Notes: generated from the sequence alone by a model not told the origin. DNA of 64,000 bases from Variovorax sp. ZS18.2.2 (GCF_024701975.1 NZ_JANLNM010000008.1:62001-126000), one strand, 5' to 3'; numbered from the stretch's first letter, positions 44,829-53,542 are shown. Numbers and translations are program-made.

Positions 44829-45215
44829 ATGAACACCAAGCAACTCATCGCTCTTTCCGCCGCCGCATTCGCCATGTTGGGCGCAGCGGGTGCCGTACAC
44901 GCCGAAACCTACGAAGGCGTGCATTCGATCGCCTCGCAAGCCAGCCGCGCCGACGTGCGCACCGAAGCCGTGGCGGCCGCGCACAGCGACAACCCCTATG
45001 CAGAGGGCGCCAACGCCGGCTCGGCCTCGACCATCGTTTCGTCGACCAGCCGCGCCGCGGTCCGCGCCGAAGCCGTTGCCGCCGCGCACAGCGACAACCC
45101 GTACGCCGAAGGCGCTTCGTCGGGCGTCGCACCCTTGGTGGCCAGCACCATCGACCGCGCCACGGTGCGTGCCGCCGCCCGCGCTGCCGCCCGTGGCGAT
45201 GCGCTGCCGCTGTAA
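44829..45215 (+). CDS. small secreted DUF4148-like protein with internal repeats
   Basis: A 128-residue exported protein with a signal peptide (LIALSAAAFAMLGAAGAVHA). The mature part has two near-identical repeats (SRADVRTEAVAAAHSDNPYAEGANAG and SRAAVRAEAVAAAHSDNPYAEGASSG) and a degenerate third (DRATVRAAARAAARGDALPL). Such small repeat proteins are widespread in Burkholderiales without known function. A Crp-type site 90 bases upstream and a strong terminator downstream show a single-gene unit. Confidence 0.82.
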   Translation: MNTKQLIALSAAAFAMLGAAGAVHAETYEGVHSIASQASRADVRTEAVAAAHSDNPYAEGANAGSASTIVSSTSRAAVRAEAVAAAHSDNPYAEGASSGVAPLVASTIDRATVRAAARAAARGDALPL

Positions 45216-45258
45216 GCGGTTCGCAGCACCCCGCCCGCTTCGGCGGGCTCGCACATTC

Positions 45259-45293
45259 AAGCCGGCCCTTGCGAAAGCGGGCGCCGGCTTTTT
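45259..45293 (+). terminator. terminator after the small secreted protein gene
   Basis: AAGCCGGC/GCCGGCTT hairpin followed by T residues. A second hairpin, CCCGCC/GGCGGG, lies just before it. Confidence 0.8.
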
Positions 45294-45323
45294 CCTGCAT
45301 GCCGGACGCCAGGAAACAGCGGC

Positions 45324-46385
45324 TCAGGGCCGCACACCCTCCCAGGCGTTCTGCAGCAAGGCACGAATCGCATCACGCGCCAGCGGGCGCGGATTGGGAT
45401 ACTGGTTTTGCAGCGCGTGCGCGCAGGCCACATCGAGGTCCGATTCCTTCATGCCGATGTCGCGCAGCGCGACCGGTGCGCCGTTGTCGCGCGCGAGGTC
45501 GAACACGGCCTGCGCCGCATTGCTTCCGCCCAATGCCTTCGCGATGCGCGCCATGGCGTCGGGGGCGGCCGCCGCGTTATAGGCCAGCGCATGCGGCAGC
45601 ACGATGGTGTGCGTCTCCGCATGCGGCAGGTTGAAGCTGCCGCCCAGCGTGTGGCACAGCTTGTGGTGCAGCGCCATGCCGACGTTGCCGAGCACGGTGC
45701 CGCAGAGCCAGGCGCCGTAGAGCGCGTCGCTGCGCGCGCCCGCATCCTCTGCAAAGGCGCGGATCGCGGGCAGCGCACGGCCCAGTGCGGCGATGCCCTC
45801 CTGCGCCATCAGGTCCATGATCGGATTCGCATCCGTGGCGTAGAGACCTTCGGCCGCATGCGCGATGGCATTGATGCCGCTCGTCACGCTCATGCCCACG
45901 GGTAAGGTCAGCGAGAGCTCGGGGTCGTAGATCACGGTGCGCGGCAGCACCTTGAAGTCCTTGCCGGTCTTCTTCATGCCGGCTTCGGTGATGCCGTAGA
46001 TCGGCGTCATCTCGGAGCCCGCGTAGGTGGTCGGTATCGCGAGGATCGGCAGGCCCGAGTCGAGCGCGATGGCTTTGCCCAGGCCCGTGGTCGAACCGCC
46101 GCCGATGGCCACGGCGCAGTCGGCGCCCAGGCGTTGTGCCACCTCCCTTGCTTCGCGCGCGGTCTCGATGGGCACGTGCATCACGGCCCGGTCGAACACG
46201 CCAGCCGCGTGCGCGCCCAGCATGTCGGCGATGCGCTCGGCCTGCGGGCGCTGCTCGGGCGTGGAGAGCACCAGTGCGCGGCGCGCGCCGAGTGCATCGA
46301 TCTCGCGCGCCAGGTGTTGGAGCGATCCCGCACCGAAGACCACGCGCTGGGGAACGCTGTTGTAGACGAAGGATTGGACGGACAT
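45324..46385 (-). CDS. maleylacetate reductase
   Basis: A 353-residue enzyme of the iron-type alcohol dehydrogenase superfamily that reduces maleylacetate to 3-oxoadipate with NAD(P)H. The cofactor motif GGGSTTGLGKA, PTTYAGSEMTPIYGITE, and the HKLCHTLGGSFNLPHAETHTIVLPHALAYN region are diagnostic of maleylacetate reductases. It would consume the product of the dioxygenase at 36394. It has its own 176-base upstream region with GCGGAAA boxes, so it may be transcribed separately from the monooxygenase group. Confidence 0.93.
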   Translation of the reverse strand: MSVQSFVYNSVPQRVVFGAGSLQHLAREIDALGARRALVLSTPEQRPQAERIADMLGAHAAGVFDRAVMHVPIETAREAREVAQRLGADCAVAIGGGSTTGLGKAIALDSGLPILAIPTTYAGSEMTPIYGITEAGMKKTGKDFKVLPRTVIYDPELSLTLPVGMSVTSGINAIAHAAEGLYATDANPIMDLMAQEGIAALGRALPAIRAFAEDAGARSDALYGAWLCGTVLGNVGMALHHKLCHTLGGSFNLPHAETHTIVLPHALAYNAAAAPDAMARIAKALGGSNAAQAVFDLARDNGAPVALRDIGMKESDLDVACAHALQNQYPNPRPLARDAIRALLQNAWEGVRP

Positions 46386-46481
46386 CGCGGGCTCTCTCCT
46401 TGGGGCAGCGCACGGGCATTTCCGGCGCAGGGTACGACGCCGCGAGTTTCCCCGCGGCGCGCAGTCCGTTCAACCGCGCGG

Positions 46482-46506
46482 GCGGAAAGGAGTTTTCCGC
46501 TCAGCG
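46482..46506. promoter_or_regulatory. GCGGAAA inverted repeat upstream of maleylacetate reductase
   Basis: GCGGAAA-GGAGT-TTTCCGC (46482-46500) is a perfect 7-5-7 inverted repeat, 97 bases before the reductase start. The overlapping TTTTCCGCTCAGCG matches 37353-37366 upstream of the dioxygenase in 13 of 14 positions. Confidence 0.55.
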
Positions 46507-46561
46507 CGAGCGCGAGAAGTCGCTGTCGTTGCCGCCGGTTCTGGGGGATGGCGGAAAGGCT

Positions 46562-47773
46562 TCACGCCGTCGCCTCGTCGAGGCAGGTAGCGGCCGTCCA
46601 GCCGTAGAGCCATTCGAGCGCGTCGTAGAAGCGTTCTTGCGGACGGCCTTTCCACATGCTGTTGCGTACCAGGCGCTCCACGCCCTTGGCGTGATAGATG
46701 CGGCCCATCTCGCGCGCCGACAGCACCACGCGCGCGGTGCGTGCGACGCGGGAGCGTTCGTACAGCGCGAGTGCGCGCGGCCAGTCACCGCCTTCGCGGC
46801 GCAGCGCGAGGCCCAGCGTCACCGCGTCTTCGCAGGCCGTGCAGGCGCCCTGCGCGAGGTACTGCACCATCGGGTGCGCCGCATCGCCCAGCAGCGTCGC
46901 GCGGCCGAAGGTCCATTGCTCGATGGGGTTGCGGTCGGCCGTCGAATAGCGCTTCCACGCCTTCGGAATGCGCAGCAGTTGCTGCACCTGCTCGCAGGTC
47001 GCGCGGAAGTAGCGCTGCACCTCCGCCGGGTCGCCGTCCATCGAGCCCCATTCTTCGGGCTGGTCGCTGTGGAAGGTGACTGCGATGTTGAACTTGTCGC
47101 CACCCTTGAGCGGGTAGTGCACCAGGTGGCAGTTGGGGCCGACCCAGATGCAGGGCGCGGTGAAGCGCAACGCCTCGGGAAATTCGGCCGTGTCGACCAC
47201 TGCGCGGAACACGACGTGGCCCGACACGCGGATGCCGTCGCCCACGTACTGCTGCCGCACCGCCGAGCGCACGCCGTCGCAGCCGATCACGGCCTGGCCT
47301 TCGTGCCGGCCGCCCTGCGCGTCGATGAGCGTCACGCCGTGGTCGTCCTGCTCGATGTGCACCACCTTGGTCGAGGTCAGGAACTCGATGCCTTCGGTCG
47401 TCTGCTTCACGCCTTCGAGCAGCGCGCCGTGGATGTCGGCGCGGTGGATCACCGCATAGGGGTTGCCGAAGCGCGCGCGGAACTGGTCCGACAGCGAAAT
47501 GCTCGCCACGCGCTTCGCATCGATGGCATCGAACATCACCATCTCTTCGGTGTAGACCGCCTTGGCACGCAGGTGCTCGCCCACGCCAAGTGCGTCGCAG
47601 GCCGCGAAGGCGTTGGGGCTCAGCTGGATGCCGGCGCCGATCTCGCCGATCTGCCCGGCCTGTTCGATCACCTTCACGCGGTAACCCTCGCGCACCAGGG
47701 CCAACGCGGCGGCGAGGCCGCCGATGCCACCGCCGGCCACGAGCACGGGGCGGGTGTCTTTCTGCGTGCTCAT
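46562..47773 (-). CDS. FAD-dependent aromatic monooxygenase
   Basis: A 403-residue class A flavoprotein hydroxylase. The dinucleotide motif GGGIGGLAAALAL, the DG motif VIGCDGVRSAVRQ, and GDAAHPMVQYLAQGACTACEDAV are intact. The C-terminal SAREMGRIYHAKG and FYDALEWLYGW resemble 3-hydroxybenzoate 6-hydroxylases and salicylate hydroxylases. Its position next to a gamma-resorcylate decarboxylase makes resorcinol hydroxylation to hydroxyquinol the more economical role, though that is inference. It ends the minus-strand group decarboxylase-monooxygenase, one base after the decarboxylase stop. Confidence 0.88.
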   Translation of the reverse strand: MSTQKDTRPVLVAGGGIGGLAAALALVREGYRVKVIEQAGQIGEIGAGIQLSPNAFAACDALGVGEHLRAKAVYTEEMVMFDAIDAKRVASISLSDQFRARFGNPYAVIHRADIHGALLEGVKQTTEGIEFLTSTKVVHIEQDDHGVTLIDAQGGRHEGQAVIGCDGVRSAVRQQYVGDGIRVSGHVVFRAVVDTAEFPEALRFTAPCIWVGPNCHLVHYPLKGGDKFNIAVTFHSDQPEEWGSMDGDPAEVQRYFRATCEQVQQLLRIPKAWKRYSTADRNPIEQWTFGRATLLGDAAHPMVQYLAQGACTACEDAVTLGLALRREGGDWPRALALYERSRVARTARVVLSAREMGRIYHAKGVERLVRNSMWKGRPQERFYDALEWLYGWTAATCLDEATA

Positions 47774-47774
47774 G

Positions 47775-48755
47775 TCACTTCAAGCCGAAGAGCTTGCGGG
47801 CGTTGTCGCGACCAATCTTTTGCCGGTCGTTCTCGCTGATCTCGCATTTATCGAACCAGCGGGCCGCGTCCTCGTGCTTCTCGAATGGGTAGTCGACCGA
47901 ATACATGATGCGGTCCGAGCCCACCTCGAGCATCGTCGAGAGCAGCGTCGGTGTGCGGAAGTTGCCGCTGGTGGTGATGTGCACGTTGCTGCGCAGGTAC
48001 TCGCCGATCTCCTTGTCGCAGGGCATGCCGCGGCGGCCCTTGCGCAGGATGTGGTCGACGCGCCAGATGTTGAACGGAATGCCTTCGCCGAAGTGGCCGA
48101 GGATCATCTGCAGCGCCGGGTGGCGGTCGAACATGCCGCTGGACATGAGGCGCAGCGCGTGGATCGCAGTTTCCATCGCGAAGGCCCAGGTCGGGCCGGT
48201 GAGCCAGTGCGCGCCGTCGTAGATCGGTTCGCGGCTCGGCAGCGGATCGCGCGGGTGCATGTAGAACGGCTTCTTCAGCGCGGCGGCAGCGATCCAGAAA
48301 TCGTTGAAGCGCGCATCGTCGTAGTAGACGACGGTGTTCTCGTCGCCCACCTGCGAGAAGCCGTTGACCAGGAAGCCGTGAAAGCCCAGCTGTTTCACGC
48401 AGCGCTCCAGCTCGCGCGCGGCGGCTTCGGGGTCCTGCATGGGCAGCGCGGCGAATCCGCCGAAGCGCGCGGGGTGGCGCTTGACCTGCTCGGCCAGCAC
48501 ATCGTTGGCGCGCTGCGCCACCTCGATGGCGCGCTTCGCATCGGGAATGCCTTGCACCGCCGGCGAGTTGAGCGAGAGGATCGAGAACTCGGTGCCCCAC
48601 TCGTCCATCTGCGCGAGGCGCTGCTGCTCGAAGTCGAGCAGGTTGCTCTTGAGACCCTGCCACACCTCGGGGCGGGCGTAGACCTGCGAGTCGGCGATCG
48701 TGAGGTCGATCGCGAAATGCTCTTCCAGAGCGATTTTGTTTTTCATGGGGTTCAT
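47775..48755 (-). CDS. gamma-resorcylate (2,6-dihydroxybenzoate) decarboxylase
   Basis: A protein of about 326 residues of the amidohydrolase-2 family that would decarboxylate 2,6-dihydroxybenzoate to resorcinol. It follows the known enzymes along its length: ALEEHFAI with the metal Glu/His pair, LSLNSPAVQGIPD, LVNGFSQVGDENTV, FYMHPRDPLP, ILGHFGEGIPFNIWR, TTSGNFRTPTL and the catalytic Asp in YSVDYPFE. A start at 48746 would reproduce the usual numbering (Glu8, His10); the ATG at 48755 is better placed behind GGAG. It lies between a Bug protein gene and the monooxygenase. Confidence 0.88.
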   Translation of the reverse strand: MNPMKNKIALEEHFAIDLTIADSQVYARPEVWQGLKSNLLDFEQQRLAQMDEWGTEFSILSLNSPAVQGIPDAKRAIEVAQRANDVLAEQVKRHPARFGGFAALPMQDPEAAARELERCVKQLGFHGFLVNGFSQVGDENTVVYYDDARFNDFWIAAAALKKPFYMHPRDPLPSREPIYDGAHWLTGPTWAFAMETAIHALRLMSSGMFDRHPALQMILGHFGEGIPFNIWRVDHILRKGRRGMPCDKEIGEYLRSNVHITTSGNFRTPTLLSTMLEVGSDRIMYSVDYPFEKHEDAARWFDKCEISENDRQKIGRDNARKLFGLK

Positions 48756-48762
48756 TGGGAAA

Positions 48763-49752
48763 TCACTCCGGTTTGATGTTGAGTTTGTCCAGCACGTCCT
48801 GCCAGGTCTTGCGGTCGTCGGCGATGTAGCGCGCCAGTTGTTCGGGAGTGCCGGGGCGCGGATACGTGCCGAGTTCGCGCGACTTGGCCACCACATCGGG
48901 CAGCAGCAGCGCCTCGTTCATGTCCTTGTTGAGCTTGGCGAGCACGAGCGGATCGACGCCCTTCTTCGCGATCACCGCGAACCAGCCATGCGCCACCGCG
49001 CCGGGCACGGTCTTGCTCGCGAGCGGGAACGACTCCAGCCCGGCCTCGACGCGATCGCCCATGCTGGCCAGCACGCGCATGCGCCCGCCCTGCACGTTGC
49101 CCGCGACCACGTTGTAGGTCTCGACCATCATCTGGGTCTGACCGCCGAGCGTGGCCTGCATGGCCTGTGCGCCGCCGGGGTAGTGCACTTCGAGGAACTG
49201 CGCGCCGGACTGCAGGCCGAGCAGCGCGGAGGCCAGGTGCGGCGCCGTGCCGCGGCCGTTGTCGGCCACCTCGATGCCCTGCGGCTTGGCGCGCGCAGCG
49301 GCGATGAAGTCGGCCAGCGTCTTGTAGGGCGAGTTCGCAGGCACCGCGAGCATGAAGGGCGCGACGGCTGCGAGCGTGACCGGCACGAAGTCGCGGTTGA
49401 ATTCGTAGGTCACGCCCTTGATCGTGCTCGGTGCGACGGAAATGGCCGAGCCCTGCACGAAGCCGAAGGTGTAGCCGTCGCTCTGCGCCGCGAGAATGGC
49501 GTTCATGCCGATCACGCCGCTGCCGCCGGGCTTGTTGTCGACGATCACACCTTGTCCCCACTTCTCGCCGAGCTTGGCGCCCACATGGCGGATCAGCACA
49601 TCGGGCGCCGAGCCTGCGGGGAACGGCACGATGAAACGCACGGCCTGCGCCGGCCACTTGGCAGCGGCACTCTGGGCATGCGCCAGAGGCGCTGCCGACA
49701 GAAGAGAAAGCATCACCGCGATGGCGCCTCGGCGCGTGGATTCCAGGTTCAT
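48763..49752 (-). CDS. Bug-family tripartite tricarboxylate transporter solute-binding protein
   Basis: A 329-residue periplasmic binding protein with a signal peptide (AIAVMLSLLSAAPLAHA). Bug signatures are VRFIVPFPAGSAPDVLIRHV, VIVDNKPGGSGVIGMNAI and VHYPGGAQAMQATLGGQTQ. The GGAG before it is spaced correctly for the ATG at 49752. It is the first gene of the decarboxylase operon and probably captures the dihydroxybenzoate or a related acid. It faces the MarR gene across a strong operator. Confidence 0.9.
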   Translation of the reverse strand: MNLESTRRGAIAVMLSLLSAAPLAHAQSAAAKWPAQAVRFIVPFPAGSAPDVLIRHVGAKLGEKWGQGVIVDNKPGGSGVIGMNAILAAQSDGYTFGFVQGSAISVAPSTIKGVTYEFNRDFVPVTLAAVAPFMLAVPANSPYKTLADFIAAARAKPQGIEVADNGRGTAPHLASALLGLQSGAQFLEVHYPGGAQAMQATLGGQTQMMVETYNVVAGNVQGGRMRVLASMGDRVEAGLESFPLASKTVPGAVAHGWFAVIAKKGVDPLVLAKLNKDMNEALLLPDVVAKSRELGTYPRPGTPEQLARYIADDRKTWQDVLDKLNIKPE

Positions 49753-49770
49753 GGTCATCTCCGTTTTTGA

Positions 49771-49816
49771 TTGATTATTCAAGCAATTGCGGCGGACTAT
49801 ATACTTGAATAATCAA
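49771..49816. promoter_or_regulatory. MarR operator between the Bug gene and marR
   Basis: TTGATTATTCAAG (49771-49783) and CTTGAATAATCAA (49804-49816) are perfect 13-base inverted repeats. Each is itself a near-palindromic TTGA-N4-TCAA box. They lie 18 and 10 bases from the two divergent start codons, an ideal place for repression of both. Confidence 0.85.
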
Positions 49817-49826
49817 GCACGTCCAG

Positions 49827-50276
49827 ATGAAAACCCTATCCCCCGATCACGACCTCGAAAAGGCCATCCCGTTCCTTCTTGCACGCGCCGGTGCCCGCAT
49901 GGGCAACGCCTTTGCGAAGGCGTTGAAACCGTATGGGCTCAGCCTGAGCGAGTGGCGCGTGTGCGCGTCGCTGCAGCACACGCCGCGGCAGACGTTGTCG
50001 GAACTGGCGACGCATGCCTCCACCGACCTGTCGGCGCTGTCGCGCATCGTCGACCGGCTGGTGGCGCATGAATTGATGGCACGCGAGAAATGCGACACCG
50101 ACAAGCGCGCAGTGCGCATCAATTTGACGGAGCGCGGCCTGGCGCTGACGTGCGATCTGATTCCGCTCGCGCAGCACTACGAAGCGGTGGCGACCTCGGA
50201 CTTCAGCGCGGCCGAGGTGAAGACGCTGCGCGCGATGCTGCTGCGCCTGTACGCCAACGCGACGCCGCTCGCCTGA
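49827..50276 (+). CDS. MarR-family regulator of the decarboxylase operon
   Basis: A 149-residue winged-helix regulator (SLSEWRVCASLQHTPRQTLSELATHASTDLSALSRIVDRLVAHELMAREKCDTDKRAVRINLTERG). It is divergent from the Bug-decarboxylase-monooxygenase operon, with paired inverted repeats between them, so it most likely represses that operon and its own gene until an aromatic acid binds. Confidence 0.92.
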   Translation: MKTLSPDHDLEKAIPFLLARAGARMGNAFAKALKPYGLSLSEWRVCASLQHTPRQTLSELATHASTDLSALSRIVDRLVAHELMAREKCDTDKRAVRINLTERGLALTCDLIPLAQHYEAVATSDFSAAEVKTLRAMLLRLYANATPLA

Positions 50277-50298
50277 GCGAGCGGGCGTCTTCTTTCCA

Positions 50299-51336
50299 TC
50301 AGGCCGGCGAGACCTGCACCGTCGAGGCCGCGCGGCTCTCGGTGATCGCGAAGCGCACCGGCAGGAAGCGCTCGATCACCGCGCAGTTGGTGCGCGTGTG
50401 CTCCGTCACCTCGCTGCAGGTGAATGCAGCGGGCTTGCGGCTCTGCCATGCGGCCAGTGCCATCAGCAGCGCGAGCTGATCGGCCAGGTGCGGACCGATG
50501 GCCGCCTCGCTCTTCTGGAACGCGCGCAGCTCCTTCACCAGGCCATGCGCCACCTGCTCGGCACTGAGCGTCTTTTCACCGAAGGCCGTGAACACCTCGG
50601 TGACATGCTCATAGGCCAGCGTGGCGATCAGCGCATTGCCGGGGCCTTCGTTCTGCCGCGCCGTGCCGAAGCGCAGTTGCTCGCCGGACCAGCCCATCGC
50701 GCCGCCCAGCGTGTCGAGCTCGCGCGTCGGCACATGGCGCGGCAGGCCCGGCGCCAGGCATTCCGCGTAGCTCGACTGCTGCGCACCGCGCGCCATCAGG
50801 TCGAAAGGCTGCAGCGCACCCGCGGCCGGCACGATGGTCGCCTCGACCTCGCCGCCACCCGCCGGGTAGAAGCCGCAGCGGCGCAGCATGAGCTGCAGAT
50901 CGGCACCGAGACGCCGCACCAGAGGCGCGAAGGCACGCTCCAGAAAATGGAACGGCGGCGCCATCGGGTTGTGCGTGCCGCCGCTCAGGTGCACCGTGCT
51001 CGGCGCGCCGGCCAGCAGCAGCGGCGGCAGTACGGTCTGCAGCACCAGCATGCAGCTTCCTGCGCTGGCGATCGCAAAGCGGTAGTCACCCGCGCGCACC
51101 GGGCCGGGCACGAAGCGCAGCGACTGCGAGCCGAGCTCCGCGCCTTCGACCTGCGCGCCGCTGATCTCGGCTGCGGCCTTCACGCACGCAAGGTGCTGGC
51201 GCATCAGGCCGGGCTTGGCGCGGCCCGCGCGGATCTTCTCGATGGCGAGGGGCTGGCCCGTCACCACCGACAGCGCGAGGCTGGTACGCAGGATCTGGCC
51301 ACCGCCTTCGCCTTGAGAACCGTCGAGTTCGATCAT
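50299..51336 (-). CDS. rtcA: RNA 3'-terminal phosphate cyclase
   Basis: A 345-residue enzyme that converts RNA 3'-phosphates to 2',3'-cyclic phosphates using ATP. The N-terminal IELDGSQGEGGGQILRTSLALS, the SGGTHNPMAPP motif and the nucleotidyl-acceptor His in IGPHLADQLALLMALA are all present. AAGGAGG precedes the ATG, which overlaps the stop of the nucleotidyltransferase gene. It is the last gene of the RNA-repair operon. Confidence 0.96.
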   Translation of the reverse strand: MIELDGSQGEGGGQILRTSLALSVVTGQPLAIEKIRAGRAKPGLMRQHLACVKAAAEISGAQVEGAELGSQSLRFVPGPVRAGDYRFAIASAGSCMLVLQTVLPPLLLAGAPSTVHLSGGTHNPMAPPFHFLERAFAPLVRRLGADLQLMLRRCGFYPAGGGEVEATIVPAAGALQPFDLMARGAQQSSYAECLAPGLPRHVPTRELDTLGGAMGWSGEQLRFGTARQNEGPGNALIATLAYEHVTEVFTAFGEKTLSAEQVAHGLVKELRAFQKSEAAIGPHLADQLALLMALAAWQSRKPAAFTCSEVTEHTRTNCAVIERFLPVRFAITESRAASTVQVSPA

Positions 51337-52187
51337 GCGCGGCCTCCTTGGTGTGCGGCCGCGTCGAAGCGCAGCACCGTCTCGTAAAGAAACGCGTCGA
51401 GCCCCGCCTCTTCGGCTTGCGGCAGCGGCGTGATCGGCTCGGCCGCGTTGGCCGCCAACTCGGCTTCGATGAACGCATGGATGCCGGGCCAGCGCGGGCT
51501 GGTCGCGGCTTCGCCGGCGCGCATCTTCACCTCGAGCAGCGCGTTGATCTCGTCGATCAGCGCAGCGTCGCGCACCGCATCGAGCGTGTGCTGCGCGAGG
51601 TCGGCGAAGCGCATCGGCGGCACGCCGGGCTGCGTGCGTATCCAGCGCGCGGCCAGCAACGGGCGCAGCACGTAGAGGTATTTCTTGTAGCGCACCTCGT
51701 CGGCCTGCAGGTGCTCGCGGAAGTTCTTCTTCGCCATCGAGCTGTAGTGATGCCACGCGCGGGCGTTCGAGAAAACCGCCTCCGACAGCGCGCGAAAACG
51801 CGGCATCGCCACCGCATCGTCGCGGTAAACGATGGGCGAGCGCAGCCACTCGAGCAGCGTCGGGTTCGACTCGCGCATCAGGCCCAGCGCCTTGCGCAGG
51901 TCCCAGCCGTTGATGTCGAGGTCGCCACTGATCGGCACCTCGATCACGTCGCGCCGCGGCGTCACCGTGAGATACCACGGCAGGCGGTTCACGTAGATGA
52001 AGCGCACGTCGTAGTCGCTGTCGGGCGAGGCAAAGCCCCAACCGCGGCTGCCGGATTCGCAGGCGAAGAGGACGGTCACGTTGTGGCGCTCTTCGATGGC
52101 GCGCAGGTTGGCCATGACCTCCTCGCGCATGGCGGGGTCGATCGGGTGGGCGGAGCGGAGGAATTCCTTTTGTTCTTCTTTCTGCAT
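51333..52187 (-). CDS. YcgL-like nucleotidyltransferase (COG3541 type)
   Basis: A 284-residue protein of the polymerase-beta nucleotidyltransferase superfamily. The signature GSRGWGFASPDSDYDVRFIYV supplies the GS motif and two Asp residues, and a further acidic residue (SGDLDINGWDL) completes a plausible metal site. The substrate is unknown. It is coupled to rtcA by an ATGA overlap, which suggests that it modifies RNA ends or tRNA before or after RtcA/RtcB. Confidence 0.85.
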   Translation of the reverse strand: MQKEEQKEFLRSAHPIDPAMREEVMANLRAIEERHNVTVLFACESGSRGWGFASPDSDYDVRFIYVNRLPWYLTVTPRRDVIEVPISGDLDINGWDLRKALGLMRESNPTLLEWLRSPIVYRDDAVAMPRFRALSEAVFSNARAWHHYSSMAKKNFREHLQADEVRYKKYLYVLRPLLAARWIRTQPGVPPMRFADLAQHTLDAVRDAALIDEINALLEVKMRAGEAATSPRWPGIHAFIEAELAANAAEPITPLPQAEEAGLDAFLYETVLRFDAAAHQGGRA

Positions 52188-52219
52188 GATTCGAAATCTC
52201 GTTGTTGTTTGTCGTTTTG

Positions 52220-52267
52220 TCAGTCGGTCAGTCGGTCAGTCGGTCAGTCGGTCAGTCGGTCAGTCAA
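52220..52267. repeat. 8-base tandem repeat (TCAGTCGG)
   Basis: Five perfect copies of TCAGTCGG and a sixth ending TCAA, in the 84-base gap between the nucleotidyltransferase gene and the gene at 52272. Copy number may vary between strains and could alter spacing inside the operon. Confidence 0.95.
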
Positions 52268-52271
52268 TCGT

Positions 52272-52961
52272 TCAGTCTGTCTGGCTCGCCATCGCCACCG
52301 CCAATGTGCGCCGCCGCGGATTCCACACGGTAAAGCACCAGATGCCCCACCACTCCTTGCCGTCGTCGAAGTAGTCGCTCCAGGTGCTGCGTTCGGGTTC
52401 GCGCTCCGGATTGCCGACCCAGTCGAGCACGGTGACGTCTTCGTCCGGCAGCAGCCCCGTGCATCGGCAGAAGCGTGGAAACAGTTCCGCCCGTTCGGCT
52501 TCGTCAGCAACATGCAGCGTGTACGGCGGATCGCCAAAAGCCTGGCAGAACCATTCGAACCACGAGACCTCCGCGAGATCGCGTGTGTACACGACGCGGT
52601 GCAGCGGCGCGAAGCTTTCGGCGGCAATCACCGCCGACGCATCGAGCGGCCTGGCGCGCGCGGCGTCGACATCGAACACAAGGCTCGTGCTCAACTTTGC
52701 AGCGAGCGAAGGATCGCGCGCGATCACGTCCTGCCGGTAGCGCTCGGCGAACGCTGCGATGTCATCACACAAGAGGCGCAGCGCTGCGCGATGGTGCACC
52801 TCGCCGACGTTGCCGACATCCACAGCGACACCATAGAGAGCGAACTCGAAGCCCGAGCCGACGCGCTGCAGCGTTTCGCGCAGTGCGACCACCTCGGCCT
52901 CGTCCTTCAGCGCAAGCACTTGCAGCTTGATCTCCTCGTGGCCTGGCATGTTCTTTTTCAT
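52272..52961 (-). CDS. unrecognised protein of the RNA-repair operon (I)
   Basis: A 229-residue soluble protein that I do not recognise. It begins MKKNMPGHEEIKLQVLALKDEAEVVALRETLQRVG and contains a Trp/Asp-rich C-terminal part (STWSDYFDDGKEWWGIWCFTVWN). GGAG precedes the ATG. Its start overlaps the stop of the next upstream gene (ATGA), so expression is tied to the operon. No signal peptide or membrane segment is visible. A role in RNA repair is implied only by context. Confidence 0.75.
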   Translation of the reverse strand: MKKNMPGHEEIKLQVLALKDEAEVVALRETLQRVGSGFEFALYGVAVDVGNVGEVHHRAALRLLCDDIAAFAERYRQDVIARDPSLAAKLSTSLVFDVDAARARPLDASAVIAAESFAPLHRVVYTRDLAEVSWFEWFCQAFGDPPYTLHVADEAERAELFPRFCRCTGLLPDEDVTVLDWVGNPEREPERSTWSDYFDDGKEWWGIWCFTVWNPRRRTLAVAMASQTD

Positions 52962-53506
52962 GATTCTTTGCTCCGCAGCCTTTTGCGCTGCTCGACGACA
53001 TCCAGCATTCGTTGTGCGCGTCCACGCGTCCATCCATCCTTGCGCGTCACCAGCTCGCGAACGCGGGCGATGAATGCGTCATCGGCCCACCGCGCCGCAA
53101 GCTGGCAATCATGACGAAATCGCCCCGTCGAAGGCCTTCGGACCAAGGTCTCGAGCAGGATCCCTCGCAGCTCTTCGCGCTCGTTGCCGGACAACTCGCA
53201 CCGCTTGAGCAGGTGGCACAACCGATCGCGCAAATAGCCGGACCGATGGAACCGTGGGCTCAACGCAAGGTAACGCATCGCGCCTTCGCGCCATGCGCCC
53301 TTGCCTTGCAGAATCCCGTCTCGCGCCTCGTCGCTCCACAACGCGAACAACGGACTCTCATAGCGATTGAAGTCTTCCGCGGCCGCTTTCCAGGCGGCCC
53401 GTGCGGACGGGGAACCGCCGCGCTTTCCGAAAGCCTCGCTCAAGGAATTCTTCAAGCGCGCCATCTCCGCCTCAGTTTGCCGAATGCATCTTTCGTCGAT
53501 CTTCAT
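52958..53506 (-). CDS. unrecognised protein of the RNA-repair operon (II)
   Basis: A 182-residue, strongly basic, helical protein that I do not recognise. Its second half (YLRDRLCHLLKRCELSGNEREELRGILLETL, then DCQLAARWADDAFIARVRELVTRKDGW) looks like helical repeats of HEAT or TPR type. The basic charge would suit RNA binding. It lies between rtcB and the gene at 52272, with which it overlaps. Confidence 0.72.
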   Translation of the reverse strand: MKIDERCIRQTEAEMARLKNSLSEAFGKRGGSPSARAAWKAAAEDFNRYESPLFALWSDEARDGILQGKGAWREGAMRYLALSPRFHRSGYLRDRLCHLLKRCELSGNEREELRGILLETLVRRPSTGRFRHDCQLAARWADDAFIARVRELVTRKDGWTRGRAQRMLDVVEQRKRLRSKES

Positions 53507-53542
53507 CTTGGCCCTCTCGTGCCGGCCTCGATGGACGGCTTC

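Noticed and set aside
44200..45634. Alternative plus-strand frames across the cyclase end and the secreted protein gene
   Set aside because: They have Arg-rich shadow translations; the cyclase and the signal-peptide protein explain the region.
52220..52267. CRISPR array
   Set aside because: The repeats are 8 bases with no spacers and no cas genes are near.
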